Shown here: piece by piece, positions 51,019 to 62,635 of the stretch
Numbering within the stretch: position 1 is the stretch's first letter
How the letters are laid out: each line of letters begins with the position of its first letter
Assembly: GCF_963678635.1 (NCBI RefSeq)
Contig: NC_087066.1
Span: forward strand, 65,133,277-65,197,276
Direction of reading: 5' to 3'
DNA: 64,000 nucleotides
Source of the DNA: Symsagittifera roscoffensis
Lineage: Eukaryota > Xenacoelomorpha > Acoela > Convolutidae
Notes under the pieces: model-generated
What the model was told of the DNA's origin: nothing
Database searches by the model: none
Seen by the model: only the letters and a program-made list of their open reading frames with translations
Program-made: the position numbers and the translations under genes

Positions 51019-53110
51019 ATGCGGAGCAGGGTACCGAAAAAAGATCTACCGAAGCGAAGACAAAGTATAACTCGTCGCTAAGTAAAACGACATCAATGGG
51101 TCCAAAGGTGACAAAGAAGAACTTTTCAGTTAGCATGGTCAACACGAGGAGTAATACAGAGAACAAAGCAAAAGAGGGAACGGAAGGGAAACAAGCAGAA
51201 CCCACCATCGAGATTGAACTAGAGACACCGGATCGAAGTGTGGATGAAGTGGAAAAAAAACGACAGAGTCAACTCCGATGCCCAATGCGGAAGAACCTAA
51301 TCCGAAGCCCATGGAGTTCTCACCGATAGACAACGTGGAAGACACAACAGGCAACACGCCAGAAACGGCGAAGGACGAGTCTCAAGCAAAAAGAACGTCT
51401 TTTACTGAAAGATTGGCGTTGATGTTCGGAATGAAATCGAGAGACGCAGCAATGGAGGAGATAAAAGCCGAGAAAGGCAAAACACTCGGAACAGTTACCA
51501 CGAGAACGACAGACACCGACCAAAACGATGATCAGATCAGACCGGGAACAGCGACATGTCCGAACAACTGTCCCGACAACAGGACAACAATGGACCATGG
51601 AACAGCTACTCTTGAGCTAAGTGACTTGATGGCGAAGCTAGATCAGATAGACGAGAAGCTGAAGCACAGCGAAGAGGATAGAAATGTGATAAGGAAGGAA
51701 ATGAGAAACAACAAACATGAGTACCTGGACAGCTATTTCCATCTAGCGAGAGCAACAGAGGAAAAGCTTCAGCAGATGTCGGACAAAATCGACACCACTG
51801 ATGAAGAGCGAGACAAGAACATCAGAAAAGACATGCGAGAAATGAAGCAGCGATATGACGCAGTGAATAGCCAGTTGGGGAGTTTGGAAACGAGAATGGA
51901 TACGATGAGTAGGGACCAGGCTGAGAGCTCAAGTGCAATACAGACAAAGTTAGACGCTATCTTGAGGAATTCAACAACACAAGACAGGCCAGCGGCGGAG
52001 CGGACACAAGGTAATAGAGTTGACTTCGTGGAACCACAAAGGAACAAACGACAGTCAACACCGTTACCAGTACCCCGGGAGGCTGCGAGTACGGCACCGG
52101 GGGGGGGGGGGCAAGGCGATTATAAAAAGTGGAACAGCGAACACAACCAGTGGTCCAGGGGACTCCACGACTCACAACAACGTGGGAGCGGATGCCATGA
52201 CATGGGCAAGCACCTAGAAATTGATGAACAGGACACTAAAAGCCTTCGCCACAAGGAACACCGACTCGAGTGCCAGAGGAAGCAACAAATCCAGGAAAAG
52301 TTTTAAGAAACCAAAAGAATTCAAAGATGATTCAGACGAATGCATTGACACTTGGGTAGAAGTCATGAGGTTGCACTTGGAACAAGACAACTTGAACAAT
52401 GAGAGGCAAGCATGCACAGCGATACTGAGCAACCTGGAAGGCACGGCATTGAAATGCGTGGTTGCGAAGAAAGAAGAGGAAAGCTATACAGCGGACAAAA
52501 TCTTCGAAATATTGTTAAATCGATTCGGCTCAGGCATGAAGGGTCATCAAGCGATGATGCGATTTGAAAAGAGAAGGCAAAGGGACGATGAATCGATAGA
52601 CAGGTTCCTAGATGATCTTGAGAGCTTGAGAAGAAGGAGTGACCCGGAAGAATCTACCAATAGAAGGAACTTCAGCATCGCCTCAAAGTTCATTGATGGG
52701 GTAAAGAGTGATGACTTGAGAACGATGTTAGCAACATACTATACATTGTCGAAAGACAGTGCACCAACTCCAGAAGAGATGAGGCAGAAGTCAAGAGAAT
52801 ACATGCTAATGAAACCCAAGAAATACTCGTACTCAGACAACAGGAATACGCAAGGTGGGAGTCAGCCACATAGGTCGTCATGGTACAAGCCCAGAGATGA
52901 CATGGACAAACGCAGATCATGCGCGAACCGCGGGTCAGCTGACCATCATGTGGCGGATTGCACGACATACAAGCAGGGCATGAAGAGTTTGGGATATGCA
53001 CCCGATGAGGAAGATATGAGCCAGATGGAGGAACACGAGTTCTATAGTGGCTTGATCATCAAAATAGGTGCAAGATGCTTCTTTTTCAACTAGGAGGGGC
53101 ACTTCAGGAT
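51019..53110 (+). pseudogene. Element 2 gag, broken
   Basis: Homologous to the first ~690 residues of the element 1 polyprotein. ATG at 51019 (MRSRVP) is followed by a frameshift with a stop at 51079; further frame changes occur near the A-run at about 51256 and at a G-run near 52100. The capsid region at 52290-52850 is well kept. Both zinc knuckles are damaged: the first has Cys changed to Arg (CANRGS), the second has Cys changed to Phe and then TAG at 53091-53093. Not functional. Confidence 0.88.
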
Positions 53111-54560
53111 AGAATGTCCGTTGTTTTGGGAGGCGGTCAAGAATCAGAGTCATCCAAAACACAAGTTGGCGTTAGCAGCGGTACAGAACCAGAGAAATAG
53201 ACAGGGTGAATTTGAAACGAAAAATCTAGAAACACCAAGTGCGGAACTGCCGACGAAAACAGTGAAAGCTGTAACGCAAGTTAACAGTGCAACAGAGGCC
53301 TCGGCAAGGAACGCCTCAGAGATAAATTATGAGAAGGCGGCGGCGGAAGCTATCAACAAAGTGAAACAGGACCTGGCAGCGAAAGAAGTAGAACAACGGC
53401 TGAAGCAAGAGATCGAAAGACAGAAAATGAACGAAGCATTAAGTTGCTCGCAATCAGTACCAGAGGCTGTAGCGGGGTCGACAAAAAACGGACACTGCAA
53501 CACTGTAAAGATGGTGACGGGGAAGCTATTCGGTATAACAAAGATCGGGGCAAGAATAATGTCAATAATCACTGTGGGCGGCCATGAGGTAACGAGAAAC
53601 TTGAGCGAACCAAGTGACCAGACAATAATGCACATTGATGTGAACGCAGATTACTTGAGTTGTGTAAGCCCACAAACGACTTCTAGAGCATTGAGGGCAC
53701 TACTCACGAGAGGGGGTAGCAAGTCAGTCCGAGTTGATAACAGGTACACAGAAGCTTATGGTCCACATGAGGTGATGCTAAATATAGATGGGATCAACAT
53801 CTATACGAAAACAATGATAACATGTGATGAAGATCTAATAGGGCAAATCTACGTGGGAAAAGAAGAGTTGAAAGTGAGATCGATTGGACACTGCGCCATG
53901 CTTGAGGAAGATGCAATGCACATCGGGACAGAGGCAGATGTGACAGCACATGTGCTCGACATAAGTGGCAAGAAGACTCAGTTACGTGGGTTACTTGATA
54001 CGGGAGCGGTCTTGAGTGTCATACCAATTGAAATTTGGGAACGAATGGGCTTCAACAAAAATGATTTGATAGATTCAAGAATACGGTTGTCAGCTGCAAA
54101 CAAAGGGGCGCTGCGGGTGTTGGGCAGAACGCCGATAATAGCCCTGAATCTGGGGGAACGCAACCTGTGGATGAGCTTTCTTGTGGTAGAAAACCTAGAT
54201 GAGTCTGACCAATTTATTTTAGGCAGACACTTCATCAGGAACTTTGATGTAGCGATTGATCTAAACAACGCAATGTTCAGGATACGGAACCCGGATAGGA
54301 GGTACGCAATCAAACCGGTAAATTTAATAATGGCAAATGAGACCAAAGCACCGGTATTCTTGAATAGGAGAGTGAGGCTAAAGGCGAACGAAGCGGCGAT
54401 CGTAAGCTTACGAATGAAAAATTACAATGAACTAAGTGACAACAAGCAGGTATGCATAGTCCCAAATCCAAATAGTCAAAGTGCTGCTGTTTTAGGAAGA
54501 TCCTTCTCGATAACGAAGAGCGGTCTCTGCGCGAGTTGTTTTGTTGAATACCCTTGACAT
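53111..54560 (+). pseudogene. Element 2 protease region
   Basis: A long open stretch homologous to element 1 with the protease motif LLDTGAVLSVIP (GAT ACG GGA at 53997-54005). It ends in a frameshift near 54538, where element 1 reads on. It is about as conserved as the reverse transcriptase part. Confidence 0.85.
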
Positions 54561-56396
54561 ACCAATCACGATACAGAGGGGGAGGAAACTGGGATATGCT
54601 TTACACGTAAAAACTCGATATGAAATGACTGAAAACCATAAACAAAATGAAGTTGTTGATTGTCCCAATCATAGGGACAAAATTTGTATCTTGAGACGAT
54701 TAAAGAAAATAAAAGGTTCATCAGGTCTTGTGAAGTCACTTAAGTCAGAGACAGACGATGGACTATCGAGCTGTTCGAATTTCCCGGAACGGCCCACACT
54801 AGATGAAATGCAGAGTGATAAACCGGTCCTACCGGAAATTGAACATTGAAGAGGCAAGTTAACGGACGAACAGCTCGAAGCCATCAAGGACGTACTAGAA
54901 CGGAACGAGGAAGTTTTTCAAGACGTAACGCAGACATCGGGTGTTGTAATTTTGTTGAGCATGAAATAGAACTTGAGGAAAACGCAATACCGCTCAGGGA
55001 GGGGGCGAGGCGCATGACCCCACACAAATCGGATGCGTGTAGAAAGGAGATTGAAACGCTACTAGAGTATGACTTGATAGAACCATCCAAATCACCGTGG
55101 GCGTGTGGAGTAGTGATGGCCAAAAAGAAAGGCGACCAGTTGAGGTTTTGTTGAGACTTTCGATACCTGAACTCCGTCACGGTGAAGGATGCATATCCCA
55201 TACCTAGGATTGATGAGAACCTCTCGAAGTAAGGTGATGCAATTTTTTTTACGACTCTTGAATTAGGTTTGGCCTTTTGGCAGGTACCACTCAGGAAGCA
55301 GGACAGGGACAAGACAGGGTTTGCCTGCGAGTTGGGTCTGTTTCAATGGAAACGGATGCCGTTTGGTCTTTGCAATGCCACAGCCACATTCCAGCGATTG
55401 ATGGCACACGCGCTGATAGGTGTGACGAAGAAGTACGGCAATCTGGTAATGTGCTATGTGGATGACGTGGTAATAGCAACGCCCACACTGGAAAACCACA
55501 TTGAGAGACTTGACGAGGTGTTTGCGTGTATGAAGAGGTCGGGGCTAAAGTGCAAACCATTAAAGTGCGAGATACTCAAGGGTTCGATAAAATACTTGGG
55601 CAGGATGGTGGACAGACACGGCATCAGACCAGATCCATACGCAGTAGAAGCAGTTCTAACTTGGAAATCGCCAAAAACGGAACACCAATTGATGAGCTTC
55701 CTGGGTTTTGCAAATTACTACAGAGAATTCGTCAAAGGCTATGCAGTCAAGGTTTACCCGATGCAACAGTTAATGAGACACAAGGGCAAGAAGTTCAAGT
55801 GGAACAACGCAGCAGAAGAGTCATTCCAGAGAATAAAGAAAGAGTTGTGCGAGGCACCAGTACTAGGGATGCCAACAGAAAAGGGGATGTACGTGCTGGA
55901 TACGGATGCGTCTGTAGTAGCGATTTCTGGAATTCTCCATCAGGAACAAGAGTGGAACGGGAAAACAGTCTTGAGACCAATAGCTTACGGGAGCAAAGTC
56001 TTAAGTGACACGGAAATGAAGTACGGGGCACCGAAAGCAGAGATGTTCGCGTTGGTTACCTTTGTCGAGAAATTTAGAGCGTACCTAGGCAGCGAGCCAT
56101 TCAAGCTGCGAGTCGACAACAGGGCACTAAGCTGGCTGAAAACGTACTCAATGGACCAAAGTTACATTGGGAGGTGGATAGTTCACCTGGATGGATACAA
56201 CATGATAATTGAGCATAGAACGCGAGACAAACATCAAAACGCTGACAGCTTGAGCAAGAAGACGGAGTTCTACGAGAGACAAGAACAGAGGGAGGCAGAT
56301 AGACCTGAGATCAAGGATGGCTTCTCCTTCATGGACAAGGAAACGTACGACAGTCTTCCACTCACGAGATGGTTGGACAAATCAGCCAAACCATAG
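54541..56396 (+). pseudogene. Element 2 reverse transcriptase and RNase H, broken
   Basis: Reverse transcriptase with YVDD at 55455-55466 and RNase H with DTDAS, AEMFA, VDNRAL and QNADSL. Stops or frame changes: TGA at about 54847, frame change near 54920, TGA at about 55153, changes near 55230-55265, TAG at about 56394. Chain order and motifs match element 1. Confidence 0.9.
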
Positions 56397-56398
56397 GA

Positions 56399-57430
56399 AG
56401 ATCACCCCGAATTACCAAAAGAAACTCCGGAGAAAACAATCTTGAAAAAGAACCAAGGGATGCCGATAGGAATAATGCTCAAGTCAAGGATCGTGAGGGA
56501 GACGCTCAAAGCAAAAGGCTATGATCTTAACCAGGTGGAGACGGGAGAGGCACAAATAGACGATGACTTAAAGAGGTTACTCGAGAAACTAGCAGATGAT
56601 AAGCCCGTGATCCAAGAAAATAGTAAGGAGGAACCTGAGGTCACAATACTGCGAAAGAGCGGGAAAGTTAGTGATGGAAATACCTCGAAGGTGACTAACC
56701 CTGATGGGAAGGAAGTGGTGCAGTCACTGGTTGAAAAAATCTCAGTCGACATACTTGAACAGACTCGGGTTAGGAAAAAGAGAGTGGAGTTCAAGGAAGA
56801 GGCTGAATACCTGGAACTAGGTCAAGAGTCCGGGGAGCGGTCCACGTCCACGGAGGAAGGAAACACTGAAGGAGGAAATTTGTCCGGGGAGTGTGAAATG
56901 TGGGATGAGGACTCGGAAGAGAGCAGCGACAATCAAGATAGTCTCTGCATGATATTGGCAGAAGAAAAGATTAGACAGCGCGACAGTGAATTACAAACAG
57001 ATCCGTCCTCAGGAACCTTCAACTTGGACGTACAGGAAGTACGAGGAGGTGAAGAACTTGAAAGAATTGCAGTTTCGAGGAAACCATTCAGGGAACTATC
57101 ATGCAACTCAAATGTCAGAACAAATCTGGTGCCAGAAGATGACATGAAGATAGTAAAGAGGATAGTATGCGTGAAGCTGAATGACGACATCCACAACCCT
57201 GGGGAAATGAATGGACAGATCATGGCACTGAAGGAACATGTTAAGGCGAGATATAGGCTGTCGGACCTGATAAGAGCCCAGAAGAATGACAAGATGACAA
57301 GTAACCTCTCCAAATGGATCCGAATGGGGTCCAAGGCGAAAGAGGAACTTGAAGAAGACAGCTACAAGATCCTGAGCCAGTTCTACAAAGAAAGGAAAGA
57401 GTTACTCTATCACACAGCTGAGGGGGTGGT
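56399..57430 (+). pseudogene. Element 2 RNase H-integrase linker
   Basis: About 340 codons of charged, Glu/Lys/Ser-rich sequence between RNase H and the integrase zinc finger. The first part (GYDLNQVETGEAQIDDDL) is shared with element 1; the part after about 56885 is absent there. No domain is recognised. Its open length suggests the original element coded for it. Confidence 0.65.
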
Positions 57431-58576
57431 AGCATGCAAGAAAAAGGACGAGGAGAAGGTATTACACAAACACAACCTCATCATATTACCGCAATTGTAT
57501 CAGACAGAGGTGCTGTTCAGATTGCACGATCAAATGGGGCACCAGGGGATAGACAAGGTGCAACAAAGAATACTTCACAGGTTCGATTGGCCAGGATTGA
57601 GGAAAGCTTGCGAGAGGTGGGTAATGCATGCCTGGCATGCCTGCAAGTGAAAGACCCAAGGAAGATGAAATTCCCACTCAAGTCGGTGGAAAGCTCGGAG
57701 TTTAATGAAGTGGTGCAGATAGACCATCAGAAGATCTGCATGACGGAGTCGTGGTATAACGAGATACTGGTTATAATTGACCACTTCACAAAGCTGGCAG
57801 AAGCGGTGCCGTGTCAGACAGCTTCGGCAGAGGAGACTTGTGACCACTTGATAACCCATTGGATATCGAGGTATGGTTGTCCAATGACTTTTCAGTCAGA
57901 CAACGGCAAGGCCTTTGTGGGGGACTTGACTAAAGAATTAATGAAGAGCTCACACATTGCTCAAGCACACTCGACGACATACCATCCTCAGACCAGCGGG
58001 CTGGTAGAGAGACAGAATAGAACGTTGGTGAATATGCTGAGGGTATACTGCTCAAGATACATGACAGACTGGGATAAATATCTGCCGCAAGTCGTAGGGG
58101 CATACAACAGTACTCAACACTCAACAACGGGCATCAGTCCTTTCATGATGTTGACAGGCAGAGAGAGAGAGAGAGAGAGAGCAATGCCCCTGACATTCTT
58201 CTACCCGGAATATGAAGGGAAGAGGACGTCGCCACAAGCTTACGTGAAAGAAGCGATCAGGAGACAGCAGGAAATAAACGAGCTATGCAGGAGGAACACT
58301 GCGCAAGCGCAAATGAGACAGCGCAAGAAATATGATGAAAAGATATTACAGGCGAAGCCATATGAAGTGGGCCAGTACGTGTGGGTTTTCCAGAATGTCA
58401 TACCGACCAAAGGGACGAAGAAACTGCTCAAGAAATGGAGAGGACCATTCATGATAACGGAAGTACATCAACAAGGACGGTTCTACCGCTTGAGTACTGG
58501 GCGAGCAGCACATTATGAGAACCTGAAGCCTCATGTCCCATCCCCAGAGGACTGGTGTATACCAAAGGACATGTAG
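57431..58576 (+). pseudogene. Element 2 integrase
   Basis: The HHCC finger (LHDQMGHQG then CLACLQV) is split by a frame slip near 57618. The catalytic core has Asp at 57722-57724, Asp at 57899-57901 (FQSDNGKAF) and Glu at 58007-58009 (LVERQN); the last two are 35 residues apart, i.e. DD35E. The C-terminal part (VGQYVWVFQN..KLLKKWRGPF) is the SH3-like end. A (GA)n run at 58161-58181 encodes RERERER inside it. The frame closes with TAG after CIPKDM. Position after RNase H is the Ty3/Gypsy order. Confidence 0.9.
58161..58181 (+). repeat. (GA)n microsatellite in integrase
   Basis: Ten GA units in frame, adding alternating Arg/Glu residues to the integrase C-terminal part. Confidence 0.9.
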
Positions 58577-59278
58577 GGACTAGAGTACCTACTGGTGGAG
58601 CCAGCATGTGAAGTGAACGAAAAAGGCATCAGAGAGAAGAATGATGGCAATGAGAACTTGAGTTTGGATGACAATGAAAAAATAGAAGCGGACTCTGAAG
58701 CGGAATCTTTTGTGGAAGAAGACTGGAACGATCCGCAGCAAGGTGAGATGCCGAAGTGGACAGAACCAGACTTATCAACACCAGCGGGGACAAGGAGTGG
58801 CAATCGCAAACGCACAGGCATGAGGTATAACAGGTATGGGGACGATTTCCTGATTGATAAGATACAGCCCGACGACCTAGGCAAAGAACTACTAAGTGTG
58901 GGCGAGCTGGCGGCAGATGGTGAATGGCAAATCATCAATGATAATGAACACTACCCACAGGAAGACTACTCGTCACCGGAGCGGGAGACGGATTTAGAAC
59001 AGAGCGAGATAGAGAGAAGGGAGAATACGAACCTGAGGATATTAGAATGGATGCGCGATGTCAAGAACGGAAGCGAAGAAGGACAAAGCATACAGCAAGT
59101 TGACATATCAGCGGGAAAGCACATGAGAACGGAGAATAATCCTCTTTTCGGCTGGACGGCAACAGACAGCCCGCTCGACATTCCGCCAGATAATTCAGAC
59201 CCAGCATCATCGACGGGGACGTCGATAAATATTTTTGGCCGGGGAGTGGGGGTAGGACTTACCCACACCGAAAATTGA
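58577..59278 (+). pseudogene. Element 2 acidic spacer ORF
   Basis: About 230 codons, rich in Asp/Glu/Asn/Ser and probably disordered, with one basic patch (RSGNRKRTGMRYNRYG). It follows the integrase TAG directly in the same general frame and ends in TGA at 59276-59278. No domain recognised. Absent from element 1 because of its deletion. Confidence 0.6.
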
Positions 59279-59399
59279 ATTATAAAGAAACTCAGGGAAG
59301 TGAGAGAAACGTGCGGACTGGAACTGGATGGAGAGGAGGCCGAGCCTACCATAGGACGGAATTTCAAAACGAAGTTTGAAATACCAAACGAATACTCGG

Positions 59400-59720
59400 A
59401 AAAAATATCCTGATAACAGATAGTGACTTCATTCTGTCAGACAGGCCTAGCACAATCTGTATCACGGCGGACATGAGTTTCAATCAAGACTGGAGGCTGA
59501 CTTCAAGAGAGAGTACCAGAAAGTGGAGTTTCTGTTTAGACAGAGACCGGGACTGGGAGGAATGGCTGCGCTTCCACCATCAGTAGCACAAGTCCCGGGC
59601 AAATACCTGTGCTTCCTAGTGACGAGGGTCAATGACAGGAACACGATCGATCCCGAACACGTGATGTTGGCACTAACAAGACTACGAGACTTCATGATTG
59701 CTAATACTCAAGATCACCGG
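59400..59720 (+). pseudogene. Element 2 macro-domain-like module, frameshifted
   Basis: Two frames join near 59505. The first reads DRPSTICITADMSFNQDW, the second VEFLFRQRPGLGGMAALP and GKYLCFLVTRVNDRNTIDPE then LALTRLRDFM. The order (hydrophobic strand with a conserved acidic loop, Phe-rich helix, RPGLGG, strand CFLVTR, helix) matches the macro-domain (ADP-ribose-binding) modules known from some retroelements. This is pattern recognition without a search. It sits directly before the region that starts ORF2 of element 1. Confidence 0.45.
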
Positions 59721-60830
59721 GAAGTCACAGAAATGGCAGATCGATTCTGGAAGTCCATGCCATCGGCTCTGAAAAGGCCCACACTTGATGAGTTGTACAG
59801 ACGCCTGAGGGACCTGGATTACACTCAAGTGGATGAGAGAATGGCGGTGATGCTGAATGCCATCCTCCAGTTGGAGGAACAGGGCGAATGCCGGGAGTCT
59901 GCGACAGAAGCGGTTTTCATGGTCGTCTACACCACCGATGGAATATCCAACCAAGAGCAAACCAGATGGCTGTCCTGGAACGTGGATGAAGCAATGAGGG
60001 GGTTCGACTTGGCAAGGAACCCTGGCTTGAGTAACAATACTGAGTATGGTGCAGGGGAGTTCCCACTGCCGATCAGACCATCAGTCAGATCTACAGGCCA
60101 GAGCACGAGTAAGATGCCATCGATGTCGCGAGCGCAACAAACGGGGGAAGCGTATCAAGACCTCAGTATCATGAAGAGAGAGCTTGAGAGGACTCAGCGG
60201 GAGAGGAACAAGGCGAACCTCGACCGGGATCAAGCGAAGCTTGAGAGAGATCAGGCGAAACTTGAGAGGGATCAAGCGGTCGTCGAGAAGGACCAAGCGC
60301 GGAGGGAACTGGATATGTTGAAAGCTGAGCATCTACAGGAACAAAGAGTACGAGAGAATGCCGCGAATTGTGAGCAGCTGAAGTCGGAGCTTGAGAGGAT
60401 CCAGCAACGACAACGCGAGCTTCACATGCAGAAAGGCGCTAGGCCCAAAGAGCGGATGGTTACCGGCTCAAGGCCAGAGTCACGTATGGAGGTGGATGAA
60501 GCTCCTAGGTCGAAAGGACGATTTAACCTCGATCGCGCGGCTCAAGAACATATGAACGAAGGGTTGGAAGTGTGGATACCGACTGAATCAGCGTCCTCCC
60601 TGCGTGGTCTAGAGACACAAATAATACGCCCATTGATGGACGTCGCGCTGCCTGGATATACCCCAAGTTCAACCCCGAGTAGTAGTCAGGTGAACGGTAG
60701 CTCGTCACGACTGAAAGAGTTGAACGAGCGGCTACAGTTAAGGAGTCGTGAGAGTCCAGCAAGAGTGGAGCTACCCTCGACGTGGAGGGAGCAACCTGTC
60801 AGGAGTGTGGTGATCTCAAGTTACAAGAAG
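59721..60830 (+). pseudogene. Element 2 ORF2 N-terminal part with coiled coil
   Basis: Homologous to residues about 18-400 of element 1 ORF2: PTLDELYRRLRDL, a Glu/Arg/Lys coiled coil with RDQAKLERDQ repeats at about 60165-60440, then a Ser/Pro linker. Frame breaks at about 60830, where a short AAGAATACA repeat is expanded. Confidence 0.75.
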
Positions 60831-61573
60831 AATACAAGAATACAGAAGGCAGATACCACAGGCACAATCGGATGGATTGGAGCACGGCGCAGAGAGACAG
60901 GAGGGATTGCTTCCATGACGCGGCTTGGGTGGAATACCTCACGAAACCACGTGTGCCTGAGGGGGCGGTCCACCTGATCATAGGGGACAGCTTGTTGCGG
61001 GTGCTGACCCGGATTCAATCCCATTGGCAAACGGAGATCTTGAGTTTTGCTGGAGCTGCGACGCCACAGATGTTGGCAACACTTGAGATGCTAGGGATGG
61101 CAAGAGTATACACGGTAACTCTGATGATCGGGACTAATGACGTGTCTAGGGGGGAGGCAAGGAAGGTGACGAGGCTGCATGACAAGATGAGCTGCATTCT
61201 TGAGGAATTGCGGATTCAAATGGATCCTGCCATTCTCACGGTGTGCACCATTCCTTATAACATGAAAGCGGATCAACATGCGATGGAGATGAACACGAAG
61301 GTGCGAAACCTGAATTAAATAATCAGGCAGATACACCAAAGGAGCGTCCTCCCCGTTGAACTACTGGACGTAGCCGAGCAGATGGAGCAATCTGCTTTGC
61401 CCGACGATGCATCCTCGGACGGGATTCACTTTGACAGGCCCAGAGGGGTGGAGTGGTTAAATGACGTCTTCCAAAGGCACATAAGCGCGTTGGAGGCAGA
61501 GTTGCTAGAGACGGCCCAAGTCACGTACGGACCACCCCCAAATCCACCCTTCTTCAACCCGAGAGCTTTGTAG
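60831..61573 (+). pseudogene. Element 2 SGNH-hydrolase-like domain 1
   Basis: Catalytic blocks are kept: IIGDSL with Ser codon at 60989-60991, IGTND with Asn at 61136-61138, and DGIHF with Asp at 61418-61420 and His at 61427-61429. A TAA at 61316-61318 and a frame change separate block V; TAG at 61571-61573. Confidence 0.8.
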
Positions 61574-62635
61574 AGTCGCCTGGGAGCGACGGCCGATTCT
61601 AGAGACAGTTCGAGGAACAGCCGGACCAGGTTGCCAGGCGCCGCACCCATGGAGGCCGAGGAGGCAACGTCATCAACTCCTCAGGGTTCGGTAATATCCT
61701 CGGTGGTGGTGGCGGAGAGAAAGAAACCGGAGAGGCCAGCGGAGACCAGTAGGTCGAGATATGTGGAGAAGGTGAAGGAGCTGGACTTGGAAGATCTGGA
61801 GTGCAGGCAAGAGTTGGCGGAAGCTTTGGGTCTTGAGCGGGTGTCACACGAAGACTTGGGTAGACACCAGTGCGTGGACTGGCTGAAGGCACACGAGACG
61901 CATTTCTCAAGAGCGAAAATAACGGAGACAGCGGATCTGACTGGGATTCCCACGAAATCGGTCATGGGACCCATCAACTATAGGCCTCTCAAGTCGCTGG
62001 GGAGTCCGGGACTCGTGGTGGAGCCTCCCAAGCATCGAACCAGCATTGCCAGGATTAGGTTGGCAACTCCAGCACAGTTGAGGGTGGTGGACAAAATGCT
62101 GGACCCGAGGGAAATGGAACTACCGGACGCCACGTATGAGGGTACGAGATTAGCAGACGACCCCAGATACGGGAAACCCTGCGGGAACACACAGCTGGCC
62201 AAAACCTTGGCAGTTTATGACAGAGCAGACCCAGCCGCTGCGAGGGTGGTCATCGTGGCGGGATCGGATTTTGAGGGAACGTCTCCCAAGTTATTTTGGC
62301 CGGAAACTTTGATATACTCACTACCGGGAGCGGAGCTAAATCAGATGTTAACCTTGGTGGTAGCAATAAAATCGGAGATGCCTTGCGAGCCCGAGCTACT
62401 AATGTTTGCAGGAATGAATGATCACTTGCATGCGACAGGGTTTCTTGAGCAGCTCAAGGGTGATGAACCAGCACCGAAGAGAATCTGGGAAGCTATCCAG
62501 ACGTTATTTGGAGCAATGAACAAGGTACAAGAGAACGTTGCCTCACGATTTGGCTCCAAGACAAAAGTACTGTCACGACGTCCCCCGGGTACGCGAGCAT
62601 GTCTCCCGCTCTGCAATTTGTATATGCAGTCTTGA
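61574..62635 (+). pseudogene. Element 2 SGNH-like domain 2 (degenerate)
   Basis: Homologous to residues about 590-1010 of element 1 ORF2, including VAGSDFEG, LPGAELNQML and FAGMNDH. As in element 1, GDS is GSD, so loss of the nucleophile position predates the split of the two elements. A frame change lies near 62570. Confidence 0.65.
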
